Shown here piece by piece: positions 10,614 to 19,257 of a stretch of DNA of 64,000 nucleotides; the stretch's first letter is position 1; each line of letters begins with the position of its first letter. A program made the position numbers and the translations under genes. The stretch is from Pseudomonadota bacterium. GTDB taxonomy: Bacteria; Pseudomonadota; Gammaproteobacteria; Pseudomonadales; Oceanobacteraceae. The DNA lies in the NCBI GenBank assembly GCA_030145845.1, contig JAIXHJ010000007.1:124001-188000 (forward strand). Reading direction: 5' to 3'. The notes under the pieces were generated by a model. The model ran no database searches. It saw nothing but the letters and a program-made list of their open reading frames with translations, and was not told the origin of the DNA.

Positions 10614-11231
10614 ATGAACCAACCTGCTACTGAAAGCCATCCGCAGCATGACCGCCAGATCCGTGTCTGGGACCCGCTGGTACGGATTTTTCACTGGGCG
10701 CTGGTGCTGTTCTTCTTTACCGCCTATCTGAGCGAAGATGTATCCGCAACCCTGCATGTGTGGGCCGGCTACGCCGTGGCCGGGCTGATCAGCTTCCGCC
10801 TGCTCTGGGGCCTGATCGGCAGCCGTCACGCCCGCTTTACCGATTTTGTGCGCACCCCACGTAATGTGCTCTGTTACCTGAAGGATATCCCTGCCGGCCG
10901 GGCCCGGCGGTATATCGGCCACAACCCGGCCGGCGGTGCGATGGTGATCGCCTTACTGGCGTTTCTCGCCGCTACCGTCATCTTCGGCATGGCAACACTG
11001 GGCGCAGATGAGAACGCCGGGCCACTGGCCGGCAGCTGGCTGGCGTCGTTCAATGAGCACACGCTGAAAGAAATCCACGAGTTCTTTGCCAACGGCACCC
11101 TGACACTGGTTTTCCTGCACGTGGCCGGGGTGCTGTTCAGCAGCCTGCATCACCGCGAAAATCTGGTACGCTCCATGATTCACGGCCGTAAACAGGCCCG
11201 CGATGACGATGTTGATGCCGGACGTCCCTGA
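10614..11231 (+). CDS. Cytochrome b561-type membrane protein
   Basis: Predicted di-haem b-type cytochrome of the b561/hydrogenase-cytochrome-b family, carrying electrons across the inner membrane. It has 205 residues and four to five membrane helices. Candidate haem histidines are H27 (RIFHWAL), H48 (TLHVWAGY) and those in the final helix (LVFLHVAGVLFSSLHH). A strong GAGGAGA ribosome site precedes ATG. It is first in an operon with a PepSY protein and a two-component system, the arrangement seen around many proteobacterial redox or antibiotic-stress loci. Its electron partners are not in the window. Confidence 0.88.
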   Translation: MNQPATESHPQHDRQIRVWDPLVRIFHWALVLFFFTAYLSEDVSATLHVWAGYAVAGLISFRLLWGLIGSRHARFTDFVRTPRNVLCYLKDIPAGRARRYIGHNPAGGAMVIALLAFLAATVIFGMATLGADENAGPLAGSWLASFNEHTLKEIHEFFANGTLTLVFLHVAGVLFSSLHHRENLVRSMIHGRKQARDDDVDAGRP

Positions 11232-11277
11232 ACACCCGTCAGAGCCGGTGCCGTCATCGCCGGCGGAGGATAACTGA

Positions 11278-11583
11278 ATGAAGGCAATACATGCCCTGCT
11301 GATGCTGACGGCCATCGCCACACTGCCGGCCGCCAGCAGCGAATACCCGGACCCGGAACAGGTCCGTCAGTGGGTGGAACGCGGCGAAATCCTGCCCCTG
11401 GAAGACATTCTGGCGCGCCACCAGCTGCCCGGTGATCTGCTGGACGCTGAAGTGGAATGGGAAAATGAGGTGCTGGTATACGAGCTCAAATGGCTCGACA
11501 GCGATCACCAGCGTCATAAAACCTGGATTGATGCCCATACCGGTGAATGGCTGGGCGACAACAGCAAAGGCTACCATCCATGA
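11278..11583 (+). CDS. Small periplasmic PepSY-domain protein
   Basis: A 101-residue protein with an N-terminal signal peptide (KAIHALLMLTAIATLPAASS, cleavage likely around residue 20). Its mature part ends in the PepSY pattern VYELKWLDSDHQRHKTWIDAHTGEWL. PepSY proteins often accompany QseBC/PmrAB-like systems and b561 cytochromes and may act as periplasmic inhibitors or sensors; the exact role here is inferred. The stop overlaps the response-regulator start as ATGA (11580-11583), so translation is probably coupled. It lies 46 bp after the cytochrome gene. Confidence 0.85.
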   Translation: MKAIHALLMLTAIATLPAASSEYPDPEQVRQWVERGEILPLEDILARHQLPGDLLDAEVEWENEVLVYELKWLDSDHQRHKTWIDAHTGEWLGDNSKGYHP

Positions 11584-12251
11584 AACTGCTGCTGATCGAA
11601 GATGACCGGCAACTGACCGACGCCCTGCAGCCGCTGCTGCGCGACGCCGGTTATGCGGTGGAGATCGCCGACAACGGTATCGATGGCGAATTTCTCGGCA
11701 ACGAGCTGGCACCGGATCTGATCGTGCTCGACCTCGGTCTGCCCGGCAAACCCGGGCTGGACGTACTGCGCAGCTGGCGCGCCGCCGGTAACCGCACCCC
11801 GGTGCTGGTACTGACCGCGCGCGACGCCTGGCATGAACGGGTCGACGGCCTCAAGGCCGGGGCCGATGACTACCTCGGCAAGCCGTTCCACACCGCCGAA
11901 CTGCTCGCGCGGCTGGAAGCCGTCGGCCGCCGCCACGGTGGTCAGGCCAGCAATGAACTGAGCTGGCGCGGGGTAAAACTGGATACCGAACGCCAGCAGG
12001 CCACCAGCGCCGACGGCCGCGTCATCGACCTGACCGCGATTGAATTCCGCCTGCTGCGTTACCTGATGCAGCACCCGCGTGAGGTGCATTCCAAAACCCG
12101 CCTCAGCGATCATGTCTACGAAGAAGAGCAGCAGCGTGACAGCAATGTGATGGAGGTTTACATCAACCGCCTGCGCCAGCACTTCGGCAAAGACTTCATT
12201 CTCACCCGGCGCGGGCAGGGCTATCAGCTGGCGCCCGGAGAGACTGAATGA
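11580..12251 (+). CDS. OmpR-family response regulator (QseB/PmrA-like)
   Basis: A 223-residue DNA-binding response regulator. The receiver domain has the acidic pair E7/D8/D9 (LIEDD), phospho-acceptor D51 (VLDLGLPG), T79 and K101 (YLGKPF). The winged-helix output domain follows (LTAIEFRLLRYLMQHPREV and YINRLRQHFG). The ATG at 11580 is used rather than an in-frame ATG 33 bp upstream, because it begins exactly at the receiver fold and overlaps the preceding stop. It likely controls this operon through the direct repeat at 10553-10569. Confidence 0.93.
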   Translation: MKLLLIEDDRQLTDALQPLLRDAGYAVEIADNGIDGEFLGNELAPDLIVLDLGLPGKPGLDVLRSWRAAGNRTPVLVLTARDAWHERVDGLKAGADDYLGKPFHTAELLARLEAVGRRHGGQASNELSWRGVKLDTERQQATSADGRVIDLTAIEFRLLRYLMQHPREVHSKTRLSDHVYEEEQQRDSNVMEVYINRLRQHFGKDFILTRRGQGYQLAPGETE

Positions 12252-13582
12252 TTTCTGTCCAGCAACAACTGCACCGCCAGTGGCTGATTACCCTGCTGGT
12301 CATCCTGCTGCCACTGCTGGTGCTGGCCGACTACGGCGTACGGCGGATGACCACCCACTATATTCTCGACCACCTCGGCCAAGACGCCGACAGCCTGATT
12401 TCGGCCATGACCGAAGATGATCAGGGCCGCTGGCAGGTCGACGAACAGCGTCTCGGCAGCCTGTACCAGCGCGTGTATTCCGGCCATTACTATGCCGTGC
12501 ATGGCGATGACACCGACCTGCACAGCCGCTCACTGTGGGATCATAAAGTGCCGGATATGCAGCTGCCCCCGGGCAGCAGCCGCTACTGGCAGCAGGCCGG
12601 CGTCAATCACGGCAGCCATCAGGAAACCTGGCTCATTCTGGCGCAGGGCATCCGCATCAGCGACCACACCTTTACCCTGTGGGTCGCCGAAGATATTTCC
12701 CCGCTGATGAGCCTGCTGCAGCGCTACCGCATGATCGCTCTGGCCCTGCTGGCCGGCTCCATGGTCCTGCTGCTGATCGTGCAGCGACGGCAGCTGCGTA
12801 AAGCCTTTGCCCGCCTGCAACCCCTGCAGCAGCAGCTGCGCGAACTGCGCTTCGGCGAGCGCAACAGCCTGAACTCAGCGGTGGCCGATTACCCGCAGGA
12901 AGTACAGCCGCTGGCCGAAGAAATTGACCGTCTGCTGACCCTGCTGCAGGAACGCGTCAGCCGCTCGCGCAATGCGCTGGGGAATCTCGCCCACGAAATG
13001 AAACGGCCACTGCAGCAACTGCAGCTGCTGGCCGAGCAGCTGAGTCCGGCGCAGCAGCAACAGCAGCGCCAGATCCTGCAGCAGCTGCAGACCCTGATCC
13101 AGCGCGAGCTGAAACGTGCCCGTATCGTTGGCCTGTCATCGCCGGGACGGCAGACCCGGTTGGCCGACGAGCTGCCGCCACTGCTTCAGGTACTCAGCCA
13201 GCTTTACCCCGGAGTGAGTATCCACTGCGCTTATGAGCCGGAGGCCGTCATGCCGCAGGACCGGGATGATGTACTGGAACTGCTCGGCAATCTCCTCGAC
13301 AACGCCTGTAAATACGGCGGTGGAGAGGTCACGCTGACGGTAGAGCAACAGCCACAGCAGTGGCAGATTGAAGTGACCGATAATGGTCCGGGGATTGCCG
13401 CAGAAGATCGTGAACGCCTGCTGCGCCGTGGTGCACGGCTGGACGAACAGGGCGAAGATGGCAGTGGCCTGGGGCTGGCCATTGTCAGTGATATTGTTGC
13501 CAGCTATCAGGGCACACTGGCGCTGCGGCCACACCTGCCGCAGGGACTGCGGGTGCTTATTACCCTGCCGGTCAGGGGCTGA
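12248..13582 (+). CDS. Membrane sensor histidine kinase partner
   Basis: A 444-residue kinase that pairs with the preceding response regulator; the genes overlap as ATGA at 12248-12251. TM1 spans about residues 12-28 and TM2 about 160-178, enclosing a periplasmic sensor region of about 130 residues. The phospho-acceptor is H249 in NLAHEMKRPLQQ. The ATPase domain has the N box LLGNLLDNACKYG and the G boxes TDNGPGIA and GSGLGLAIV. The topology resembles QseC/PmrB. The signal is unknown; the PepSY protein and cytochrome upstream suggest envelope or redox sensing. It ends directly against a convergent gene. Confidence 0.93.
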   Translation: MISVQQQLHRQWLITLLVILLPLLVLADYGVRRMTTHYILDHLGQDADSLISAMTEDDQGRWQVDEQRLGSLYQRVYSGHYYAVHGDDTDLHSRSLWDHKVPDMQLPPGSSRYWQQAGVNHGSHQETWLILAQGIRISDHTFTLWVAEDISPLMSLLQRYRMIALALLAGSMVLLLIVQRRQLRKAFARLQPLQQQLRELRFGERNSLNSAVADYPQEVQPLAEEIDRLLTLLQERVSRSRNALGNLAHEMKRPLQQLQLLAEQLSPAQQQQQRQILQQLQTLIQRELKRARIVGLSSPGRQTRLADELPPLLQVLSQLYPGVSIHCAYEPEAVMPQDRDDVLELLGNLLDNACKYGGGEVTLTVEQQPQQWQIEVTDNGPGIAAEDRERLLRRGARLDEQGEDGSGLGLAIVSDIVASYQGTLALRPHLPQGLRVLITLPVRG

Positions 13583-13816
13583 TCAGCAGCCCCGTGTCAC
13601 CACAAACTCATCCTTGCTGAGATTGCGCTGCTCAAAGTTCAGGTGGTACTGCACCTGATGCAGGATATCTTTTTCAGAGCGCCGCTCTGCCAGCCGGCTG
13701 AGCAGCTGGGTAAAAAGAATATCTTCCATATAGGGACCGTTCAGCACCTTATTCTGTGCCGCCGCATCATCCAGCTGCTGCATCAGAAAATCGACGATCT
13801 GCTGCTCACCACTCAT
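13583..13816 (-). CDS. Small acidic protein of unknown function
   Basis: I do not recognise this 77-residue protein. It begins MSGEQQIVDFLMQQLDDA and ends EFVVTRGC, is mostly helical in character, and has neither signal peptide nor membrane segment. A longer frame extends upstream to 13921, but that would overlap the AhpD-like gene. The ATG at 13816 has a strong GGAGGA ribosome site 6 nt upstream, which decides the start. Its stop abuts the histidine-kinase stop. It is probably last in the minus-strand redox operon, 88 bp after the previous gene. Confidence 0.65.
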   Translation of the reverse strand: MSGEQQIVDFLMQQLDDAAAQNKVLNGPYMEDILFTQLLSRLAERRSEKDILHQVQYHLNFEQRNLSKDEFVVTRGC

Positions 13817-13904
13817 AAGCCGTCCTCCATTGGTACAGACAACCAGTGTGGCAGCAGAAATAAAAACGGGCTTGATTTGCATCAGCTTCCGGCACCACAC
13901 CGCC

Positions 13905-14336
13905 TTACAGGCGCAGACCAATGGCCAGCCGGTTCAGGGCATTCATCAGCGCCACCGCGATACTCAGATCAGAGATTTCGGCGTCTGAAAAATGGGCCTG
14001 CAACGGTGCAAACGTCTCATCCGCGGCATGGCCTGCGGTCACCTGGGTCAGCGCTTCTGCCCACTCCAGCGCCGCCCGCTCACGCTCACTGTATTCTGTA
14101 CTCACACGCCAGCCGGCCAGACTGTCGATGCGCGTATCGTCCATACCGTCGTCACGTAATGCCGCAGCATGCATCTGCAGACAGAAAGCACAGCCGTTGA
14201 TCTGTGATACCCGCAGGTACACTAACTCGGTCAGGGATTTTTCCAGCCGGCCACTGGCCAGTGCCTGCTTGCAGGCCACCAGTCCCTGATACGCCTGTGG
14301 TGACAGCGTCCGGAACGGCAAACGGGGATGACTCAT
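13905..14336 (-). CDS. AhpD-like carboxymuconolactone decarboxylase family protein
   Basis: A 143-residue alkylhydroperoxidase D-like protein. The redox motif is C49-x-x-C52 with H56 (NGCAFCLQMH), and the upstream conserved acidic residue is E37 (LTELVYLRVSQ). The AhpD core consensus TELVxLRxSQINGCAFCxxMH is followed closely. Likely role: thiol-dependent peroxide reduction or a related redox reaction. The ATG at 14336 is preceded by GAGGA; the upstream GTG adds one residue only. It follows the azoreductase by 21 bp. Confidence 0.9.
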   Translation of the reverse strand: MSHPRLPFRTLSPQAYQGLVACKQALASGRLEKSLTELVYLRVSQINGCAFCLQMHAAALRDDGMDDTRIDSLAGWRVSTEYSERERAALEWAEALTQVTAGHAADETFAPLQAHFSDAEISDLSIAVALMNALNRLAIGLRL

Positions 14337-14357
14337 CACTATTTCCTCATCGTCAGG

Positions 14358-14942
14358 TCAGAAAAGAGGTTGCAGAAAAGCGCACAGTGCCTGGCGTGCT
14401 GCCTTCACATCAGGGCCCGCCGGCTGACCACCGGGCAACCAGACAAACTCTGGCTTATACAGGCCCGCCAGCGGCAGAGTCTGGCTCAGATACGGGGTCA
14501 GAAAGTCCGGCTGACGCGCGGATTCACCCTGACAGGTGCCGCCGCTGCGGATCAGCACCAGCACCGGCCGCGGCGGCAGTAAGCTCTGTTTGCCCTGTGC
14601 CGTCATCTGCATGGTACGTCCCTGACGCAGCACATAATCGAGCCAGAGTTTCAGCGCCGCCGGCAGGGTAAAGTTGTGCAGTGGGGTGCTGATGATCACC
14701 GCCTGCGCCCTTTCCAGCTCACCGATCAGCTGTTCCGACAGGGCAAAAACCGGCGCCGTGGCAGGTCCGGCTGCGGTCACTGCGCGGGCATACTCCGCGC
14801 TCAGTGACGGCAGTCCGGCGCAGTCGCGCTGCGTTACACAGAGATTGCGAGGCTGTGTTTCTGTCAGCAGTGACTGTATCTGCTGCATTCCCGCTGCTCT
14901 GTCAGCAAACGGGCTGGCGTTAACAACCAGCAGCTGTTTCAT
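14358..14942 (-). CDS. FMN-dependent NADH-azoreductase (AzoR-type flavodoxin-like fold)
   Basis: A 194-residue flavoprotein reductase starting MKQLLVVNASPFADR. The AzoR-type pattern STPLHNFTLPAALKLWLDYVLRQGRT lines the FMN site. It reduces quinones or azo compounds with NADH; the natural substrate is probably a quinone. The start overlaps the stop of the GNAT gene as ATGA (14942-14939), so the longer upstream frame is not used. It sits in a GNAT, azoreductase, AhpD-like, small-protein operon divergent from a MocR regulator. Confidence 0.86.
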   Translation of the reverse strand: MKQLLVVNASPFADRAAGMQQIQSLLTETQPRNLCVTQRDCAGLPSLSAEYARAVTAAGPATAPVFALSEQLIGELERAQAVIISTPLHNFTLPAALKLWLDYVLRQGRTMQMTAQGKQSLLPPRPVLVLIRSGGTCQGESARQPDFLTPYLSQTLPLAGLYKPEFVWLPGGQPAGPDVKAARQALCAFLQPLF

Positions 14943-15382
14943 TGCGAGGCCCCGACAGCCTGACTGAAGTGCAGCCCACGGCTCAGCAGGCCGTGGCGGA
15001 AATAAAAGCGCTGCGCCAGCGCATTCCCCAGCGCCGTGTCCAGCACCAGATGACGGCAACCCTGTTTTCCGGCCTCCTCCTGCACGGTCTGCAGCAGCAA
15101 TGTCCCTGTGCCGCAGCCATACTCTCCGGCGCGCACCACCAGATCATCGAGATACAGAAAGCGCCCGTAGAGCAGGTTGTCACTGCAGCGGAAACCGGCC
15201 ACACCCGCCACAGTATCCCCCTGCATGGCGGCCAGCAGACGGTAGCCCTGGGTCGCCTGATGGCTCAGCCGCCGTACCAGTTCCGCCGCCGTGCCGATAT
15301 GCGGCCGCAGCGTGTGCAGCAGAGGAAAGCAGGCCTGAAAGTCAGCGGCCGATGTCATATAGCGCAGTTGTAACCCGCTCAT
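14939..15382 (-). CDS. GNAT family N-acetyltransferase
   Basis: A 147-residue acetyl-CoA-dependent acetyltransferase of GNAT fold. The core strand YLDDLVVRAGEYGCGTGTLLLQ contains the acetyl-CoA pyrophosphate loop, where the usual Q/R-x-x-G-x-G/A appears as YGCGTG. The C-terminal ALAQRFYFRHGLL is motif B. The substrate is unknown. It is first in the operon and diverges from the MocR gene over a short gap, a layout typical of MocR targets. Confidence 0.85.
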   Translation of the reverse strand: MSGLQLRYMTSAADFQACFPLLHTLRPHIGTAAELVRRLSHQATQGYRLLAAMQGDTVAGVAGFRCSDNLLYGRFLYLDDLVVRAGEYGCGTGTLLLQTVQEEAGKQGCRHLVLDTALGNALAQRFYFRHGLLSRGLHFSQAVGASQ

Positions 15383-15459
15383 AGTGTTTGCCCCACCGAT
15401 TGTCTGCAGCAGACTTTAGGCTGACAATGACCTGCAACACAGGGCCAAAAAATGGATTT

Positions 15460-16893
15460 ATGACTGGGACATACCACATCAGTACGGAGGATCTGCGGCC
15501 ATCGCCGCAGTCTGAGCTGGCGCTGTACCGCCAGCTGTACGAGCGTTTCCGCGCCGCAATTGCCTGTGGAAAACTGCAGCCCGGCGACCGCGTGCCGTCC
15601 ATCCGCAGCCTGGCCAGCGAACTGAATCTGGCGCGCGGTACGGTGGAGCTGGCCTATCAGATTCTGAGCAGCGAAGGCTACCTGGTCAGCCATGGCGCCG
15701 CCGGCACTCTGGTGTCACCGGAACTCAGTGGCGCCGTGCTCAGCCCTCCGCGGCCGTCAGCCGTGGCGGAGCCGGATAGCCACCCGCTCACAACCTCCGG
15801 CGCCGGTCTGCTGCAGCCCGGCCTGCCGGCGCTGGATGCCTTTCCGCACAGCAGCTGGACACGTCTGGCCGGCCGCAACCTGCGTGCTCTGCACAGAACC
15901 GGGCTGCTAAGTCCGGACGTGGCGGGCTATGCGCCCCTGCGTCAGGCTCTGGCTTCCTATCTGGCCATCAGCCGCGGTATTCACTGCTCAGCAGAACAGA
16001 TTTTTATTACCGCCGGTTACCGTGGCGCCCTCGATCTCATCTGCCGCACCCTGCTGCAACCCGGCGACAGCGGATGGTTCGAAAACCCCGGCTACCGGTT
16101 TGCCCGTGAATTTCTGCAGCACAGTGGCATGCAGCTTCATTCCGTGCCGGTGGATCAGCATGGTCTGGTGGTGGAGCAGGGCATTGAGCAACATGCCGGC
16201 GCCCGCTTTGCGGTGGTGACGCCAACCCATCAGAGTCCCACCGGCGTGACGCTGTCACTGGCCCGGCGGCTGGAGCTGCTGCGCTGGGCCTCGCAGCATC
16301 AGGCCTGGATTATTGAAGATGATTACGACAGTGAATTCCGTTATCAGGGGCAGCCATTACCGGCGCTGAAAAGTCTGGATCACGACGACCGGGTGCTGTA
16401 CAGCGGTACCTTCAGCAAGGTGCTGTTCCCGGGCCTGCGCCTGGCCTATCTGGTGGTACCAGCGGCGCTTGTATCCGGCTTCCGCGCCAGCGCTGGCTGG
16501 CTACCGGGAGCCGGGCACATGCATCTGCAGGCGACCGTCGCGGACTTTATGGCGCAGGGGCACTTTGCCCGTCACCTGCGGCGTATGCGTACCCTGTATG
16601 CGCAGCGCCGTCAGTATTTGGTCAGCGCCATCGGTGAGGTATTCGGCAAGCGGTTGTCAGTGGACCCGGCGGCAGGCGGTATTCATATTCTGGCCCGGCT
16701 GCCGCCGCAGGAGGATGACCGCTTACTGGTTCGGCGGGCGCAGAAGGCCGGATTCGCCCTGCAGGCACTGAACGACTGGCGCACGGAGGAGGCGGAGGCC
16801 GGTGGGCTGATAATGGGCTTTACCAATATTGCCGGTGCTGACGCCGCCCGGGCACTGGCGCGTCAGCTGCTGGCGGCGACAGACAGCGCCTGA
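15460..16893 (+). CDS. MocR/PdxR-type transcriptional regulator with aminotransferase domain
   Basis: A GntR-family winged helix (about residues 20-85, with GDRVPSIRSLASELNLARGTV) is fused to a fold-type-I aminotransferase-like domain. The PLP-binding lysine is K320 in YSGTFSKVLFPGLRLAY, and EDDYDSEFRY is the MocR signature. Such proteins sense PLP or amino-acid-derived ligands and usually control the adjacent divergent gene. Start choice is uncertain: an ATG at 15427 has a nearby AGG, and an upstream start at 15388 is possible but leaves almost no promoter space. About 477 residues from 15460. It ends one base before the convergent mnmG stop. Confidence 0.9.
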   Translation: MTGTYHISTEDLRPSPQSELALYRQLYERFRAAIACGKLQPGDRVPSIRSLASELNLARGTVELAYQILSSEGYLVSHGAAGTLVSPELSGAVLSPPRPSAVAEPDSHPLTTSGAGLLQPGLPALDAFPHSSWTRLAGRNLRALHRTGLLSPDVAGYAPLRQALASYLAISRGIHCSAEQIFITAGYRGALDLICRTLLQPGDSGWFENPGYRFAREFLQHSGMQLHSVPVDQHGLVVEQGIEQHAGARFAVVTPTHQSPTGVTLSLARRLELLRWASQHQAWIIEDDYDSEFRYQGQPLPALKSLDHDDRVLYSGTFSKVLFPGLRLAYLVVPAALVSGFRASAGWLPGAGHMHLQATVADFMAQGHFARHLRRMRTLYAQRRQYLVSAIGEVFGKRLSVDPAAGGIHILARLPPQEDDRLLVRRAQKAGFALQALNDWRTEEAEAGGLIMGFTNIAGADAARALARQLLAATDSA

Positions 16894-16894
16894 C

Positions 16895-18793
16895 TCAGGC
16901 GCTCAGTTTGCTGACCACATTTTTCTTTTTCAGGTGAATCAGGATCTGGCTGATCGCCGCCGGGGTAATGCCGGAAATGCGTGACGCCACGCCCAGGGTT
17001 TCCGGTTTAACCGTGTTCAGCTTCTGCTTCACTTCGTTCGACAGACCCCCGATGGCACCGTAATCCAGATCATCCGGCAGCTTCGTATTTTCATAGCGGC
17101 GCAGCTGTTCGATTTCTTCCAGCTGGCGGGCGATATAGCCGTCGTACTTGGCCTGAATTTCCACCTGCTCCGCCACCTGCGGGTTATCCACAGGCTCGCC
17201 TTTCAGGCCCGCCACATCGGCGTATTCCAGACCCGGGCGCTTGAGCAGATCGTGCAGGCTGTATTCGCGCGCGAATTTACTCTCGCCTTTGGCTTCCAGT
17301 GCCGCCGCCTGTTCCGAGCCGGGCTGCACCCAGGTGGTTTTCAGCCGTTCCGATTCTTTTTCGATCGCTTCTTTTTTCGCAGAAAAAGCCGCCCAGCGTT
17401 CGTCATCCACCAGCCCCAGTTCACGGCCGGCTTCGGTCAGGCGCAGGTCGGCGTTGTCTTCGCGCAGCACCAGGCGGTATTCCGCCCGGCTGGTGAACAT
17501 GCGGTAGGGCTCTTTGGTGCCCATGGTGATCAGATCGTCGACCAGTACACCGATATAAGACTGATCACGACGTGGTGTCCAGGCGTCTTTTTCCTGCGCC
17601 CGCAGGGCAGCGTTGGTACCGGCCAGCAGGCCCTGCGCGCCGGCTTCTTCATAGCCTGTGGTGCCGTTGATCTGGCCGGCGAAGAACAGGTTGTTCATGC
17701 ACCTGGTTTCGAGGCTGTGCTTCAGCTGCTGCGGGTCGAAATAGTCGTATTCGATGGCGTAACCCGGGCGGGTGATGTGCGCGTTCTCGAAGCCGCGGAT
17801 GCTGTGGATATATTCAATCTGCACGTCAAACGGCAGCGAGGTGGAAATACCGTTGGGGTACAGCTCGTTGCTGTTCAGACCTTCCGGTTCGACAAACACC
17901 TGATGGCTGTCCTTGTCGGCGAAGCGCATGATTTTGTCTTCGATCGACGGGCAGTAACGCGGGCCGATGCCTTCGATTACACCGGCGTACATGGGCGAGC
18001 GGTCGAGGTTGTTGCGGATAATCTCGTGCGTGCGCTCGTTGGTGTGGGTGATGTAGCAGTTCACCTGCTGTGGGTGCTCCGCCAGCGAGCCCATAAAGGA
18101 CATCACCGGCAGCGGTGTATCGCCCGGCTGCACCTGCATCACAGAGAAATCCACGCTGCGCGCGTCGATACGGGCCGGGGTACCGGTTTTCAGACGGCCG
18201 ACATTGAACGGCATTTCGCGCAGACGCTGCGACAGAGCAATGGACGGCGGATCACCGGCACGGCCACCGGAATGGTTTTCCATACCAATGTGGATAAGTC
18301 CGCCGAGGAAGGTTCCGGCCGTCAGCACCACCGTGGTGGCATGAATACGCACATTGGTGTTGGTCACCACGCCACAGACGGTCGAACCGACACCATCGCC
18401 CTGCACGATCAGATCATCACAGGCGGCCTGGAAGATATCCAGATTGGGCTGGTTTTCCACAATGTGGCGGATCGCGGCACGATACAGCTGGCGGTCGGCC
18501 TGAGCCCGGGTGGCACGCACCGCCGGGCCTTTACGGCTGTTGAGGATACGGAACTGAATACCAGCCCGGTCCGTGGCGCGCGCCATGGCGCCGCCGAGGG
18601 CGTCGATTTCTTTCACCAGATGGCTTTTGCCGATACCACCGATGGCCGGGTTGCACGACATCACGCCCACGGTATCCGTGTTGTGCGTCAGCAACAGGGT
18701 CTTACACCCGGTACGCGCCGCGGCCAGCGCCGCTTCAGTACCTGCATGACCACCACCGACCACAATGACGTCGTAACGCACCGGATAATCCAC
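16895..18793 (-). CDS. mnmG: tRNA uridine-5-carboxymethylaminomethyl modification enzyme MnmG (GidA)
   Basis: FAD enzyme that works with MnmE to modify U34 of tRNAs with a carboxymethylaminomethyl group. It has 632 residues, the normal length. The FAD-binding [17 protein letters not shown] is at about 13-29. The GidA signatures [15 protein letters not shown] and [17 protein letters not shown] are present, and the C-terminal domain is complete ([12 protein letters not shown]). It is separated from mnmE by about 8.5 kb and from rsmG by about 8.6 kb of accessory genes. A DnaA-box-rich region lies directly upstream. Confidence 0.98.
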   Translation of the reverse strand: MDYPVRYDVIVVGGGHAGTEAALAAARTGCKTLLLTHNTDTVGVMSCNPAIGGIGKSHLVKEIDALGGAMARATDRAGIQFRILNSRKGPAVRATRAQADRQLYRAAIRHIVENQPNLDIFQAACDDLIVQGDGVGSTVCGVVTNTNVRIHATTVVLTAGTFLGGLIHIGMENHSGGRAGDPPSIALSQRLREMPFNVGRLKTGTPARIDARSVDFSVMQVQPGDTPLPVMSFMGSLAEHPQQVNCYITHTNERTHEIIRNNLDRSPMYAGVIEGIGPRYCPSIEDKIMRFADKDSHQVFVEPEGLNSNELYPNGISTSLPFDVQIEYIHSIRGFENAHITRPGYAIEYDYFDPQQLKHSLETRCMNNLFFAGQINGTTGYEEAGAQGLLAGTNAALRAQEKDAWTPRRDQSYIGVLVDDLITMGTKEPYRMFTSRAEYRLVLREDNADLRLTEAGRELGLVDDERWAAFSAKKEAIEKESERLKTTWVQPGSEQAAALEAKGESKFAREYSLHDLLKRPGLEYADVAGLKGEPVDNPQVAEQVEIQAKYDGYIARQLEEIEQLRRYENTKLPDDLDYGAIGGLSNEVKQKLNTVKPETLGVASRISGITPAAISQILIHLKKKNVVSKLSA

Positions 18794-19257
18794 AACTCAC
18801 CTCAGAATGCTGTTATTACCGGCGGAGAATGCCGCCGGATAGAAAAGGGCGCGCAGTATATCAGTGTCCGGGGCTGATTGGCAGCCTGCTGAGTGATTTT
18901 TGATCAATCAGGTTATCCACTTTATCCACACCGTTTTATACACTGTTAAGAATCTGCCTGAGGTTTTGTGATATTTCCTGAATAAACTATATAAATCATT
19001 AAGTTAGATACTGAATAACCTTGTGCATAATTGTGGACAAATTATCCGGGAGACTAAGCAGCTGAAGTTATTCAGCCAGATACCCCAGCTTTTACGCCGG
19101 CTTATCACCCTCAATTCACAGGGTTATACACAGAGAAAAGGGCAGATTTCTGCTGCCGCAGCGGTGTGCTGCAGTGACCGAGCGGAGAATGGGAAGGGAA
19201 AACGGGCAGCCCCGGCAGGACGCCGGGGCCGTACAGCTGGCCGGATCAGGCCGGGGA
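18794..19257. other. Non-coding DnaA-box cluster upstream of mnmG (possible secondary or ancestral origin)
   Basis: No gene is seen here. Nine-base DnaA boxes (TTATNCACA) are at 18922-18930 (perfect), 19022-19030 (perfect, reverse) and 19124-19132 (perfect). One-mismatch boxes are at 18913-18921, 18936-18944 and 19032-19040 (reverse). Between them, 18961-19020 is strongly AT-rich, as expected of an unwinding element. E. coli oriC lies next to mnmG in the same way. Gene polarity, however, diverges at rpmH-dnaA instead, so this may be a secondary or relic origin, or DnaA-controlled regulation of mnmG. Confidence 0.55.

Noticed and set aside
13583..13921. 112-residue form of the small unknown gene
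   Set aside because: The extra 35 residues would overlap the AhpD-like gene and lack a ribosome site; the internal ATG at 13816 has GGAGGA.
17252..18877. 541-codon plus-strand frame opposite mnmG
   Set aside because: Antisense shadow of a strongly conserved gene; low-information composition.
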